Shown: positions 7,594 to 15,391 of the stretch, piece after piece | Position numbering within the stretch: position 1 is the first letter of the stretch | How the letters are laid out: the number at the start of each line of letters is the position of its first letter | From: an uncultured Pseudomonadota bacterium | GTDB lineage: Bacteria > Myxococcota_A > UBA9042 > CAIXZC01 | Direction of reading: 5' to 3' | NCBI GenBank assembly: GCA_937876385.1 | Contig: CALFHQ010000949.1 | Span: 1 to 26,909, forward strand | DNA length: 26,909 nucleotides | Program-made: the position numbers and the translations under genes | The notes under the pieces: model-generated | Databases searched by the model: none | Told to the model about the DNA's origin: nothing | The model's input: the letters and a program-made list of their open reading frames with translations, nothing else

Positions 7594-10437
7594 ATGAGAA
7601 CATTCTGGAGATTCGGGATGGTCGCACTGTTTGCCGTATTTGCGGTAGCGTGTGGCTCAGACACAAAGACGGAAACCGTGACCGAGGAGGTGCCTGCACC
7701 AACCGTCGCAGTTACCGGCGACGTCGCCATTGAAGTGGGCGCCACTGCCACCTTCACCGCCACCACGGCGGATGGCGAAGACACAGGCTATGCATGGGCC
7801 TCCAGCGACGAAGCCGTCGCCACCGTGGCTGACGGCGTGGTTACCGGCGTTGCCGCTGGTACCGCCATCATCATGGCCACTGGCACTGACACGGAAGCCT
7901 CGGGAAACTGGGGAGTCCACGTCTATGTTAAGGGCACCGACCCGCAGCCGACCCCCATGGTCATGGCCTCTGGCCCCGCCGACGTCAAAATTGGCGAGAC
8001 CATCACCCTGGCCGCAACGACCGTAGACGGCACCGATGCCAGCTACACCTGGGCCTCGGGCGACGAAGCCATTGCCACCGTGGCTGATGGCGTAGTCACC
8101 GGCGTTGCCGTCGGTTCCGTGACCATCACGGCCACCGGCGCTGACACCGGCAAGTCCGGCTCGTGGAACGTCTATGTATGGAAAGAGGGCGAGGTCATCA
8201 CCCCCGACGCCATCGTGACCGTTGTTGGTCCGATGTCCGCCGAAGAGGGCGAGACCGTTCAGTTCGTAGCCACCACCGCCAATGGCGAAGACACCAGCTA
8301 CACCTGGACATCTGACAACGAAGCCGCTGCTACGGTTGACGCTGACGGTCTTGTCACCGCCGTCGCCGCTGGCGAAGCACTCATCACCGCCACGGGCGCC
8401 GACACCGGCGCTGCTGGCATCGCCGGCATCGTTGTTCTGGCTGTCGGAACCACCCCCGAGATTCCCTTTGAGGATCTGTGGGCCGCTTCCGGTCACGCTG
8501 ACGCCGCTGCCGAAGCCTTCGTTCACTGGGACGAAGACGATCCCCAAGAAGTACCGACCAACTGCGCCAAGTGCCACAGCGGCACCGGCTACTTGGACTT
8601 CCTGGGTATGGACGGCACCGACTTTGGTACCGTTGACAATCCTGCTCCCATCGGAACCGTCGTGACCTGCGCCGCCTGCCACAACTCGGCAACCATGGCC
8701 ATGGACACTGTTACGTTCCCGTCGGGCGCTGTTGTGACCGGTCTGGGAAGCGAAGCCCGCTGCATGCAGTGCCACCAGGGCCGTGAGTCCACCGTGAGTG
8801 TGGATGCTGCCATTGAAGCCGCTGCCCCCGTCGACGACGACACCGTCACCGATGGTATCGGATTCAAGAACGTTCACTACTTTGCCGCTGGCGCCACTCT
8901 GTACGGCGACCAGGTGAAGGGTGCCTACCAGTACGCCGACAAGTTCTACCAGGGCAAGTTCGGTCACGAAATGGGATTTGACGCCTGCGCTGGTTGCCAC
9001 AACCCGCACTCCTTGGAAGTCAAGACCGATAGCTGCTCTGCTTGCCACGAAGGCGCAACCGTCGACGAGTTCCGTATGGCCGGGTCTTCCATGGACTATG
9101 ACGGCAACGGCACCGTAGAAGGGATTCGCGTCGAAGTCGAAGGCCTCCAGGCCCTCGCCTATGCCGCTTTGCAGGATTACGCAGCCAACACCATTGGCAC
9201 CGCCATTTTGTATGATGGCAGCGCCTACCCGTACTTCTTCATCGACACGAACGCCAACGGCGAAATTGACGATGGCGAAGCCACCAACGCCAACAAGTAC
9301 GTGAGCTGGTCTCCTCGCCTCCTGCGGGCCGCCTACAACCTCCAGTACTCCCTGAAAGACCCGGGCGCCTTTGCCCACAACCCGAAGTACATCATTGGTA
9401 TCCTCTACGAAACCATTGCTGACCTCGGTGGTGATGTTTCCGGTCTGGCTCGATTCGATGCCGGCCACTTCGATGCAGCGTCCGAAGCGTTCCGTCACTG
9501 GGATGGTGCCGGTGTTGTGCAGGCGAGCTGCTCCCGATGCCACTCTGGCGAAGGGTTCAAGTACTACGCCATGAACGGTCAGGATTCCGCCAATGCAGTT
9601 CCGACCACCCCCGGTCTGTCCTGCAACGTCTGCCACATGGGAACCGACTACGCCGGAGATGCCCCTCGTCGGTTCATCGCCAGCGTGACCTTCCCCAGTG
9701 GAAACACCATCGACAATGACTCCGCAGCTCCGGATGACTCCTTCCTTTGCATGTCCTGCCACCAGGGCCGTGAATCCAAGACCTCCGTGGACGAAGCCAT
9801 TGCGGCTGGTTCCCTGAAGTTCCTGAACGTTCACTACGCCCCCTCCGGCGGCACGCTGTATGGCTCCGTGGCCGGTGTTGGCTACGAGTATGAAGGAAAA
9901 ACCTACGAGGGACAGTTCGGCCACTACGGCGGCAGTTCGGCCCAGTGCGCTAGCTGCCACGACCTGGCTGGCGAGAAGCACACCTTCCACCCGGAATTCG
10001 GGGCGTCCTGCCAGGGCTGCCACAGTGAAGCGGCTGGTGACATCGAAGCCATTCGTAAGAACCGCTCGACGGACTACGACGGCGACGGCAACACCACCGA
10101 GATGCTGAAGGACGAGTTGGCTGCACTGGCCGCGGCGATGTATGCAGAAATGCAGACCAACGCCACCGCCGGCGGCAACCCCATCATCTACTCCGACAGT
10201 TCCTACCCGTACTTCTTCAAAGATACGAACGGAAACGGCGTTGTTGATGACGGCGAAGCCACCAACTCCAACAAGTACACTGCTTGGACCGCCGATCTCA
10301 TGAGAGCGGCGTTCAACCTGCAGTTCTACACCAAGGAAACTGGCGCTTGGGCCCACAACACCAATTACGTAGCTCAGTTGCTCATCGACTCCATCGAAGC
10401 TCTCGGTGGCGATGTCAGCATCTACAACCGCCCGTAA
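7594..10437 (+). CDS. Decaheme lipoprotein with three BIG2-like domains, probable surface cytochrome
   Basis: A 947-residue protein. A lipoprotein signal ends FAVAC (Cys20). Three Ig-like group 2 repeats (about 36-113, 121-197 and 205-284; TVADGVVTGVAxG core) lead into two homologous pentaheme modules (about 292-617 and 618-945), with CXXCH at 324, 359, 390, 465, 481 and at 646, 677, 719, 785, 806. Each module carries AFxHWD before its first heme and an EF-hand-like loop, DTNANGEIDDGE (551-562) and DTNGNGVVDDGE (877-888), plus a second looser DYDG loop. The domains suggest an outer-surface terminal cytochrome held out on a stalk. Secretion to the surface and Ca2+ binding are inferred. ATG 7594 has GGGGAG just upstream; an ATG at 7567 is less suited to the signal peptide. 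Strongly biased codons (GCC, GGC, GAC, ACC) suggest high expression. Confidence 0.88.
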   Translation: MRTFWRFGMVALFAVFAVACGSDTKTETVTEEVPAPTVAVTGDVAIEVGATATFTATTADGEDTGYAWASSDEAVATVADGVVTGVAAGTAIIMATGTDTEASGNWGVHVYVKGTDPQPTPMVMASGPADVKIGETITLAATTVDGTDASYTWASGDEAIATVADGVVTGVAVGSVTITATGADTGKSGSWNVYVWKEGEVITPDAIVTVVGPMSAEEGETVQFVATTANGEDTSYTWTSDNEAAATVDADGLVTAVAAGEALITATGADTGAAGIAGIVVLAVGTTPEIPFEDLWAASGHADAAAEAFVHWDEDDPQEVPTNCAKCHSGTGYLDFLGMDGTDFGTVDNPAPIGTVVTCAACHNSATMAMDTVTFPSGAVVTGLGSEARCMQCHQGRESTVSVDAAIEAAAPVDDDTVTDGIGFKNVHYFAAGATLYGDQVKGAYQYADKFYQGKFGHEMGFDACAGCHNPHSLEVKTDSCSACHEGATVDEFRMAGSSMDYDGNGTVEGIRVEVEGLQALAYAALQDYAANTIGTAILYDGSAYPYFFIDTNANGEIDDGEATNANKYVSWSPRLLRAAYNLQYSLKDPGAFAHNPKYIIGILYETIADLGGDVSGLARFDAGHFDAASEAFRHWDGAGVVQASCSRCHSGEGFKYYAMNGQDSANAVPTTPGLSCNVCHMGTDYAGDAPRRFIASVTFPSGNTIDNDSAAPDDSFLCMSCHQGRESKTSVDEAIAAGSLKFLNVHYAPSGGTLYGSVAGVGYEYEGKTYEGQFGHYGGSSAQCASCHDLAGEKHTFHPEFGASCQGCHSEAAGDIEAIRKNRSTDYDGDGNTTEMLKDELAALAAAMYAEMQTNATAGGNPIIYSDSSYPYFFKDTNGNGVVDDGEATNSNKYTAWTADLMRAAFNLQFYTKETGAWAHNTNYVAQLLIDSIEALGGDVSIYNRP

Positions 10438-10448
10438 TCCAATCTTTC

Positions 10449-10478
10449 GGGTCCGCCCGGGTTTCTCTGGGCGGACCC
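10449..10478 (+). terminator. Hairpin after the decaheme lipoprotein gene
   Basis: A perfect 10-bp stem GGGTCCGCCC (10449-10458) / GGGCGGACCC (10469-10478) with a 10-base loop lies 12 bases after the stop codon. The tail is C-rich with few T residues, so termination strength is uncertain, but the position and stem strongly suggest a transcript end or 3' protection. Confidence 0.7.
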
Positions 10479-10488
10479 CCCCTTGTCC

Positions 10489-10553
10489 CCTCAAGTTTCG
10501 GTACCTAGCTATACCTTGGATCAGCTTGAGGTTCGTCAAGGCTGGTGGTACCG
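10489..10553 (+). promoter_or_regulatory. Heme operon leader with nested inverted repeats
   Basis: Between the terminator hairpin and hemE lie CCTCAAG (10489-10495) matched by CTTGAGG (10525-10531), GGTA/TACC arms (10500-10503, 10512-10515), and CGGTACC (10499-10505) matched by GGTACCG (10547-10553). The promoter is not certain: TTGAGG (10526-10531) with TACCGT 17 bp on is weak. The dense symmetry suggests an operator or a structured leader RNA governing the hem operon. Confidence 0.4.
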
Positions 10554-10608
10554 TGTTTGGACAACTGGACTCTCTTTGCTGAGATGAGCCTAAGAGGGGA
10601 GAAACGCA

Positions 10609-11634
10609 ATGAATTCAAGAGAGAGATTTCAGGCCGCCTGCAGGAACGGAAAGGTGGACCGTCCACCTGTCTGGCTTATGCGTCAGGCCGGTCGAACCCT
10701 ACCCGAGTATCGGGAGTTGCGGGCAAATCACTCGTTCTGGGATGTTTGTCGAACACCGGAGTTGGCAGCGGAAGTCACCATGCAGCCGTTGCGGCGATTC
10801 CCCATCGACGCGGCCATCATCTTCAGTGACATTCTGGTAGTGCCCGACGCCATGGGGATGAACATCGAGTTCACCCCGGCGCCCGTCATCGACCAGACCA
10901 TCGAGACCATGGAAGACGTGAAAGCTCTGAAGCGGCCCGACGTCGAGAAGGCGCTGGGGTATGTGGCCGGCGCGTTGAAGGAAGTCCGATCGCAGTTGGG
11001 CAGCGAGCGCGCCCTCATCGGTTTTGCCGGAGCCCCCTACACCCTGGCCTGCTACATGGTGGACGGCATGGGGAAGAAGGGCTTTGTGAAGACTCGGGGG
11101 ATGATGTACAGCCACCCTGAGTTGATGCATGCGCTCATGGACAAGGTTACCGATGTCTTGATTGACTACCTCACGATGCAGGTGGAATCGGGAATTGATG
11201 CCTTCCAGGTGTTCGATAGCTGGGGAGGAGATCTCCCTCCAGACCAGTTTGAGGCCTTTGCCCTTCCTTACGTCGCCCGAATCATGGAGCGATTGAAAGG
11301 GAAAGGGGCCGCCTCCATTTACTATGTTAATGGTATAGGAAATGTTTTGGAATTGGCCAGTCAGGCCGGTTCTGATGTGTTGGGAGTGGATTGGCGAATC
11401 TCCATGGAGGATGTTCGTCGCCGACTTCCTGGTCGTGTGGTGCAGGGGAACCTGGACCCCACGGCGTTGTATGGCAATCCTGAGGACATTGGCAACCGAG
11501 TTCACCGGATTCTGGACGCCACCGGCGGACAGGGCCACATTTTGAATCTGGGCCACGGTCTGAACCCGTCGACCCCCATCGAGGGGATTGATGCGTTTGT
11601 TCGAAGCGTTTCTACATGGAAGAAATCATCATGA
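10609..11634 (+). CDS. hemE: Uroporphyrinogen decarboxylase
   Basis: 341 residues, the normal family length. It decarboxylates the four acetate side chains of uroporphyrinogen III to give coproporphyrinogen III in the cytoplasm. Family signatures are clear: PPVWLMRQAGRTLPEY near the N-terminus (substrate-binding arginines), IIFSDILVVPDAMGM with the catalytic-site aspartate, GFAGAPYTLACYMV, FDSWGGDLP and QGNLDPTAL. The ATG has GGGGAG eight bases upstream. It heads the hem operon and its TGA overlaps the start of hemN by four bases. Confidence 0.97.
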   Translation: MNSRERFQAACRNGKVDRPPVWLMRQAGRTLPEYRELRANHSFWDVCRTPELAAEVTMQPLRRFPIDAAIIFSDILVVPDAMGMNIEFTPAPVIDQTIETMEDVKALKRPDVEKALGYVAGALKEVRSQLGSERALIGFAGAPYTLACYMVDGMGKKGFVKTRGMMYSHPELMHALMDKVTDVLIDYLTMQVESGIDAFQVFDSWGGDLPPDQFEAFALPYVARIMERLKGKGAASIYYVNGIGNVLELASQAGSDVLGVDWRISMEDVRRRLPGRVVQGNLDPTALYGNPEDIGNRVHRILDATGGQGHILNLGHGLNPSTPIEGIDAFVRSVSTWKKSS

Positions 11635-13025
11635 AATCGGAGTCAAGCATCATCAGCCCACGGCAGGTCCCCGATGAGCTGTTGAAGAAATACCAGCGCC
11701 CGGGGCCTCGATACACGAGCTACCCCACGGCTCCCCACTTCTCGGCAGAGGCAGATTTCGATGAAATCGCTCGACGCTGGAAAGGGAGCAACGGGGAAAA
11801 CGCCTCGGATCTGTCCATTTATGTGCACATCCCCTTTTGCCGGGGACGTTGCAGCTACTGCGGATGTCACACCGTTGTGGGGCGTGATGAAGCGTCCGTT
11901 GGACGGTATGTGGAATCCTTGAAATCCCACGCCGACGCACTCTTGAAGCTCGTGGATGGAAAGCGACCGGTGGGGCAGATGGCGTTGGGGGGTGGCACTC
12001 CGACCTACCTGACTCACGCTCAGATGCGGGATCTCATCGGCGCCTTGCGGGATCGGTTCATCTTCCCTGATGATGGCGAGCGTTCCATGGAAGTGGACCC
12101 TCGCTGGATTGACGAAGACTACCTGGACCTCCTGTTGGAGTTGGGTTTCAATCGGTTGAGTTTTGGTCTTCAGGACTTGAACGAGACGGTGCAGCGCCAC
12201 GTGAATCGGGTGTTGCCCTTTGAAAAAATCGAGAGATTGATGGGCCACCTGAAGGGACAGGGAATGGACGCCCTGAACCTGGACCTCATCTACGGATTGC
12301 CGGGGCAGACTCCCGACTCCTTCCACAAGACGGTGTCCCAAGTGGTTTCTCTGCAACCCAGTCGAATCGCTCTGTTTGGATACGCCCACGTTCCCTGGGT
12401 AAGCCCTCACCAGAAGCGGCTGGAGCAGTTTGGCCTCCCCAGCACCCAGGAACGAATGGAACTGTTCGGATTGGCCTTTGAGCAGCTTGTGGACGCCGGC
12501 TATCGGCACGTGGGGATGGATCATTTCGCTCGCCAGGACGACGAGTTGATTCAGGCCCTGGATTCCCGGACGTTGACCCGAAACTTCATGGGCTATACGA
12601 CACGAAGAGGGCTGGACCTGGTGGCCATGGGAGCCTCTGGTATCAGCTCGGTTGCCGGCACCTACGCACAAAATGCCAAGGAGTTGGACGAGTACGTCGA
12701 GGGAACGGGGCACAGATGGATTCGTGGCTTTGCCATGAGCGAAGAGGACCGTCTGCGTCGGGAAGTCATCATGAGCCTGTTTTGCAACTTCTACCTGGAT
12801 ATTGCTTCGGTGGAAGGTCCGTTTGCTATCTCCTTCAAGGACCATTTTGCCGACGAGCTGGCGGAACTGAGTGGATTCCAGGAGGACGGCCTTCTAGAGG
12901 TTCGTGAGGGGGAGATTCTGGTGACGGATCTGGGACGGTTCTTCGTCCGGAACATCGCCATGACGTTCGACGCCTACTTGAGAAAGGAGACCGCCTCGGG
13001 AGATCGCTACTCGAAGACCTTGTAG
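11631..13025 (+). CDS. hemN: Oxygen-independent coproporphyrinogen III oxidase (radical SAM)
   Basis: 464 residues. It converts coproporphyrinogen III to protoporphyrinogen IX without oxygen, using S-adenosylmethionine and an iron-sulfur cluster. The CX3CX2CXC motif is PFCRGRCSYCGC (C70, C74, C77, C79); the extra final Cys and the RYTSYPTAPHF start mark true HemN rather than the heme chaperone HemW. GGGTPTYL and NRLSFGLQDLN follow as expected. ATG 11631 overlaps the hemE stop as ATGA, giving translational coupling; a start 15 bases upstream is possible but less likely. HemN suits anaerobic or microaerobic growth. Confidence 0.95.
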   Translation: MKSESSIISPRQVPDELLKKYQRPGPRYTSYPTAPHFSAEADFDEIARRWKGSNGENASDLSIYVHIPFCRGRCSYCGCHTVVGRDEASVGRYVESLKSHADALLKLVDGKRPVGQMALGGGTPTYLTHAQMRDLIGALRDRFIFPDDGERSMEVDPRWIDEDYLDLLLELGFNRLSFGLQDLNETVQRHVNRVLPFEKIERLMGHLKGQGMDALNLDLIYGLPGQTPDSFHKTVSQVVSLQPSRIALFGYAHVPWVSPHQKRLEQFGLPSTQERMELFGLAFEQLVDAGYRHVGMDHFARQDDELIQALDSRTLTRNFMGYTTRRGLDLVAMGASGISSVAGTYAQNAKELDEYVEGTGHRWIRGFAMSEEDRLRREVIMSLFCNFYLDIASVEGPFAISFKDHFADELAELSGFQEDGLLEVREGEILVTDLGRFFVRNIAMTFDAYLRKETASGDRYSKTL

Positions 13026-13046
13026 AGTTTGTGCACGGAGTTCCAT

Positions 13047-14003
13047 TTGAGCCGGGAAGACGAAACAACAAAGACCGGGGTCATCCTTCTGAACATGGGC
13101 GGCCCCGACGATCTAGAAGCCATCGAGGGATACCTGCATCGGATCTTCATGGATCCGATGCTCATCCAGTTGCCTGCGGGATTCCTCTACCGTCGCCTGC
13201 TGGCTCGATTTGTTGCCGGGAAGCGGGCAAAGAAGGTCGCCAGTCGATACGAGTTGATTGGCGGCGGCTCGCCGCTGCTGCGGCACACCGAGGTTTTGGC
13301 TTCCCACCTGGAAAGTGCGTTGTCCGTTCCGGTTCGAATCGCCATGCGCTATTCGCTCCCCGGGGCAAAGGAAGCTGTGGCGTCGCTTGAAGATGCCGGT
13401 GTGACTCGGGCTGTGGCCCTTCCGTTGTATCCTCAGTTCTCCTATTCCACCACGGGTTCCTCCCTGGCGGATCTGGAAAGGGCGTCGAAGGGCAAGATCG
13501 AGTTAGACATTGTGGACCGACATTCCAAAGACCCGGGGTTCATCTCCTCTCTGGCCGAGGGGGTTGAGCACGCCCTGTCGTCGCTGAAATCACAAGACGA
13601 CTTGCACGTTCTGTTTACTTCCCATTCCATTCCAGAGAAGTACACCGCCGCTGGAGACCCCTACATTGCGGAGGTGAAGGCCACCGTGGGCGATGTGGTC
13701 GACAAACTGCCGGGGGAGCTATCTACCTCCCTGGCTTTTCAAAGTGCGCCGAAGGTTGGCAAGTGGCACGGTCCGTCGGTTGAGGAAGAGGTGCCTCGGT
13801 TGGTGGAGCGCGGGGTGCGGCGTTTGGTTGTGTGCCCGGTGACCTTCGTTTCGGAGAATCTTGAGACGTTGTATGATTTGGATCACGTGTTGGCAGGGGC
13901 CAGTCTGGAAGCGGGCATTGTGGAGTTCGTTCGAACCTCTCTCCCCGGCGAATCGACCACCTACCTCGATGCGTTGAACCGAATAATCCAGGAGATAATG
14001 TAG
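13047..14003 (+). CDS. hemH: Ferrochelatase
   Basis: 318 residues. It inserts Fe2+ into protoporphyrin IX to make protoheme. GVILLNMGGPD at the N-terminus, ALPLYPQFSYSTTGS, the metal-site histidine in LFTSHSIP, SLAFQSAPKVGKWHGP and VTFVSENLETLYDLD with the conserved acidic residues are all family signatures. The start is unusual: TTG 13047 has GGAG six bases upstream, whereas the TTG at 13029 and other in-frame codons lack a good site. It sits 21 bases after hemN. Confidence 0.94.
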   Translation: MSREDETTKTGVILLNMGGPDDLEAIEGYLHRIFMDPMLIQLPAGFLYRRLLARFVAGKRAKKVASRYELIGGGSPLLRHTEVLASHLESALSVPVRIAMRYSLPGAKEAVASLEDAGVTRAVALPLYPQFSYSTTGSSLADLERASKGKIELDIVDRHSKDPGFISSLAEGVEHALSSLKSQDDLHVLFTSHSIPEKYTAAGDPYIAEVKATVGDVVDKLPGELSTSLAFQSAPKVGKWHGPSVEEEVPRLVERGVRRLVVCPVTFVSENLETLYDLDHVLAGASLEAGIVEFVRTSLPGESTTYLDALNRIIQEIM

Positions 14004-14005
14004 CC

Positions 14006-15391
14006 ATGAAGGAATTTGATGTAGTGGTGGTTGGTGGCGGGATCGCGGGACTTACAGCCGCATGGTATCTCAAGAAGGCTGGGAAGTCTGTGCAGGTTCT
14101 TGAGAGTCGGGACCGCCCGGGCGGAAACGTTTGCACGGTGGAAGTGCCCGGGGGCTATCGAGTGGAGAGTGGCCCCAACTCGTTTATGGGTTCCTCTGAG
14201 TTCATCTGGAAGCTCATCGAATCGGCTGGTTTGGAAGAGGGCACCGAGAAGGCCGCTGCCGCTGCGGACAATCGCTATATCTTCCGAGATGGACGGTTGA
14301 CCCCTCTGCCGCTGAGCGCCTGGAAATTCCTGACGTCTCGCCTTTTGAGTTTCAAAGGAAAGTGGGGGCTCGCCATGGAGCCCTTTAAGAAGAATGGAGC
14401 GCAACCCGATGAGACCGCCTGGGACTTCTTTGTCCGGCGATTCGGGGAAGAGGCAGCCACCTACATCATGTCCCCTTTCATTTCCGGGGTGTACGCTGGT
14501 GATATTCACCAGCTTGGCGCCCGTGCAGCTTTCGCCAAGTTCTGGCACTTCGAGAACGACCACGGTTCCATGATTCGTGGGGCCATGAAGTTCATGAAGG
14601 CCAAGAAGCGTCGTTTCAAAGAAGAGGGGCGCGAGTACAAGAAGGGACTCTACACCATGAAGGGCGGGCTGGGAGTTCTCCCCACCCATATTGCGGACAG
14701 CCTGGGTGAGGGCATCGCCTACAACCAGACGGTGACGTCGATTGTATCCAATGGGGGGCGCTTTGAGGTCAGCACCGACAGTGAAGCTTATCGGGCTTCC
14801 AGCGTCGTGGTGGCCGTCCCTCCGGGACCGGCTTCGCTGGTTCTCAAGTCAATTTCTTCCGAGGCCTCGAACTTGCTGTCCGGGGTGCCCATGGTTCCGG
14901 TGGCCTTGGCCCATTGGTCCGTGAAGGGAGAGCCCAAGGATTTCCCCTCCGGCTTTGGATTTCTGGTGCCAAGGGTGACTGGGGTACGACTGTTGGGGAC
15001 CTTGTTCCCCTCCCAGTTGTTCTCTGGAAGAGCACCTGAGGGAGCTCCCCTGATGGCATCCTATTATGGTGGGGCCCTTGATAACGAGGCGGCCACGATG
15101 CCGGATGAGGATTTGAAAGCGCTCTTGATCGAAGAACACGAGAAGATCTTCGAGCGAAAGCTGCCTGAGCTGGAGATGTTCAAGGTGATGCGGGTTCGAG
15201 AAGCCATTCCGCAGCTCATTCCCGGGCACACCGAACGCATCGAAGCCCTCTTGAGCAATATCTCAAGCATTCCTGGGCTGTTTTTGGCCGGGAATTACCT
15301 GTACGGTGTGGGAATTGAAAACGCCGTGCAGAGCGGGACCGAGGCAGCGCAGGCGATTGCCAACTACTTCTCCGAGGGAGCCGGTGAGTAA
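14006..15391 (+). CDS. hemY: FAD-dependent protoporphyrinogen oxidase, HemY type
   Basis: 461 residues, close to Myxococcus and Bacillus HemY (the name hemG is also used for this type in databases). It oxidises protoporphyrinogen IX to protoporphyrin IX by six electrons with FAD. The dinucleotide motif VVVVGGGIAGLTAAWYL (GGGIAG at 10-15) with the following LESRDRPGG, and the C-terminal FAD motif LFLAGNYLYGVGIENAV, are clear. It begins two bases after hemH, and hemA starts inside its last codons. Members normally use oxygen as acceptor, so it contrasts with oxygen-independent HemN; another acceptor in this host cannot be excluded. Confidence 0.93.
   Translation: MKEFDVVVVGGGIAGLTAAWYLKKAGKSVQVLESRDRPGGNVCTVEVPGGYRVESGPNSFMGSSEFIWKLIESAGLEEGTEKAAAAADNRYIFRDGRLTPLPLSAWKFLTSRLLSFKGKWGLAMEPFKKNGAQPDETAWDFFVRRFGEEAATYIMSPFISGVYAGDIHQLGARAAFAKFWHFENDHGSMIRGAMKFMKAKKRRFKEEGREYKKGLYTMKGGLGVLPTHIADSLGEGIAYNQTVTSIVSNGGRFEVSTDSEAYRASSVVVAVPPGPASLVLKSISSEASNLLSGVPMVPVALAHWSVKGEPKDFPSGFGFLVPRVTGVRLLGTLFPSQLFSGRAPEGAPLMASYYGGALDNEAATMPDEDLKALLIEEHEKIFERKLPELEMFKVMRVREAIPQLIPGHTERIEALLSNISSIPGLFLAGNYLYGVGIENAVQSGTEAAQAIANYFSEGAGE

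Noticed and set aside
7657..10539. A 960-codon open frame antisense to the decaheme lipoprotein gene
   Set aside because: Its translation is Gly/Val-rich with no domain or signal, while the sense frame has heme motifs and repeats. It arises from codon bias.
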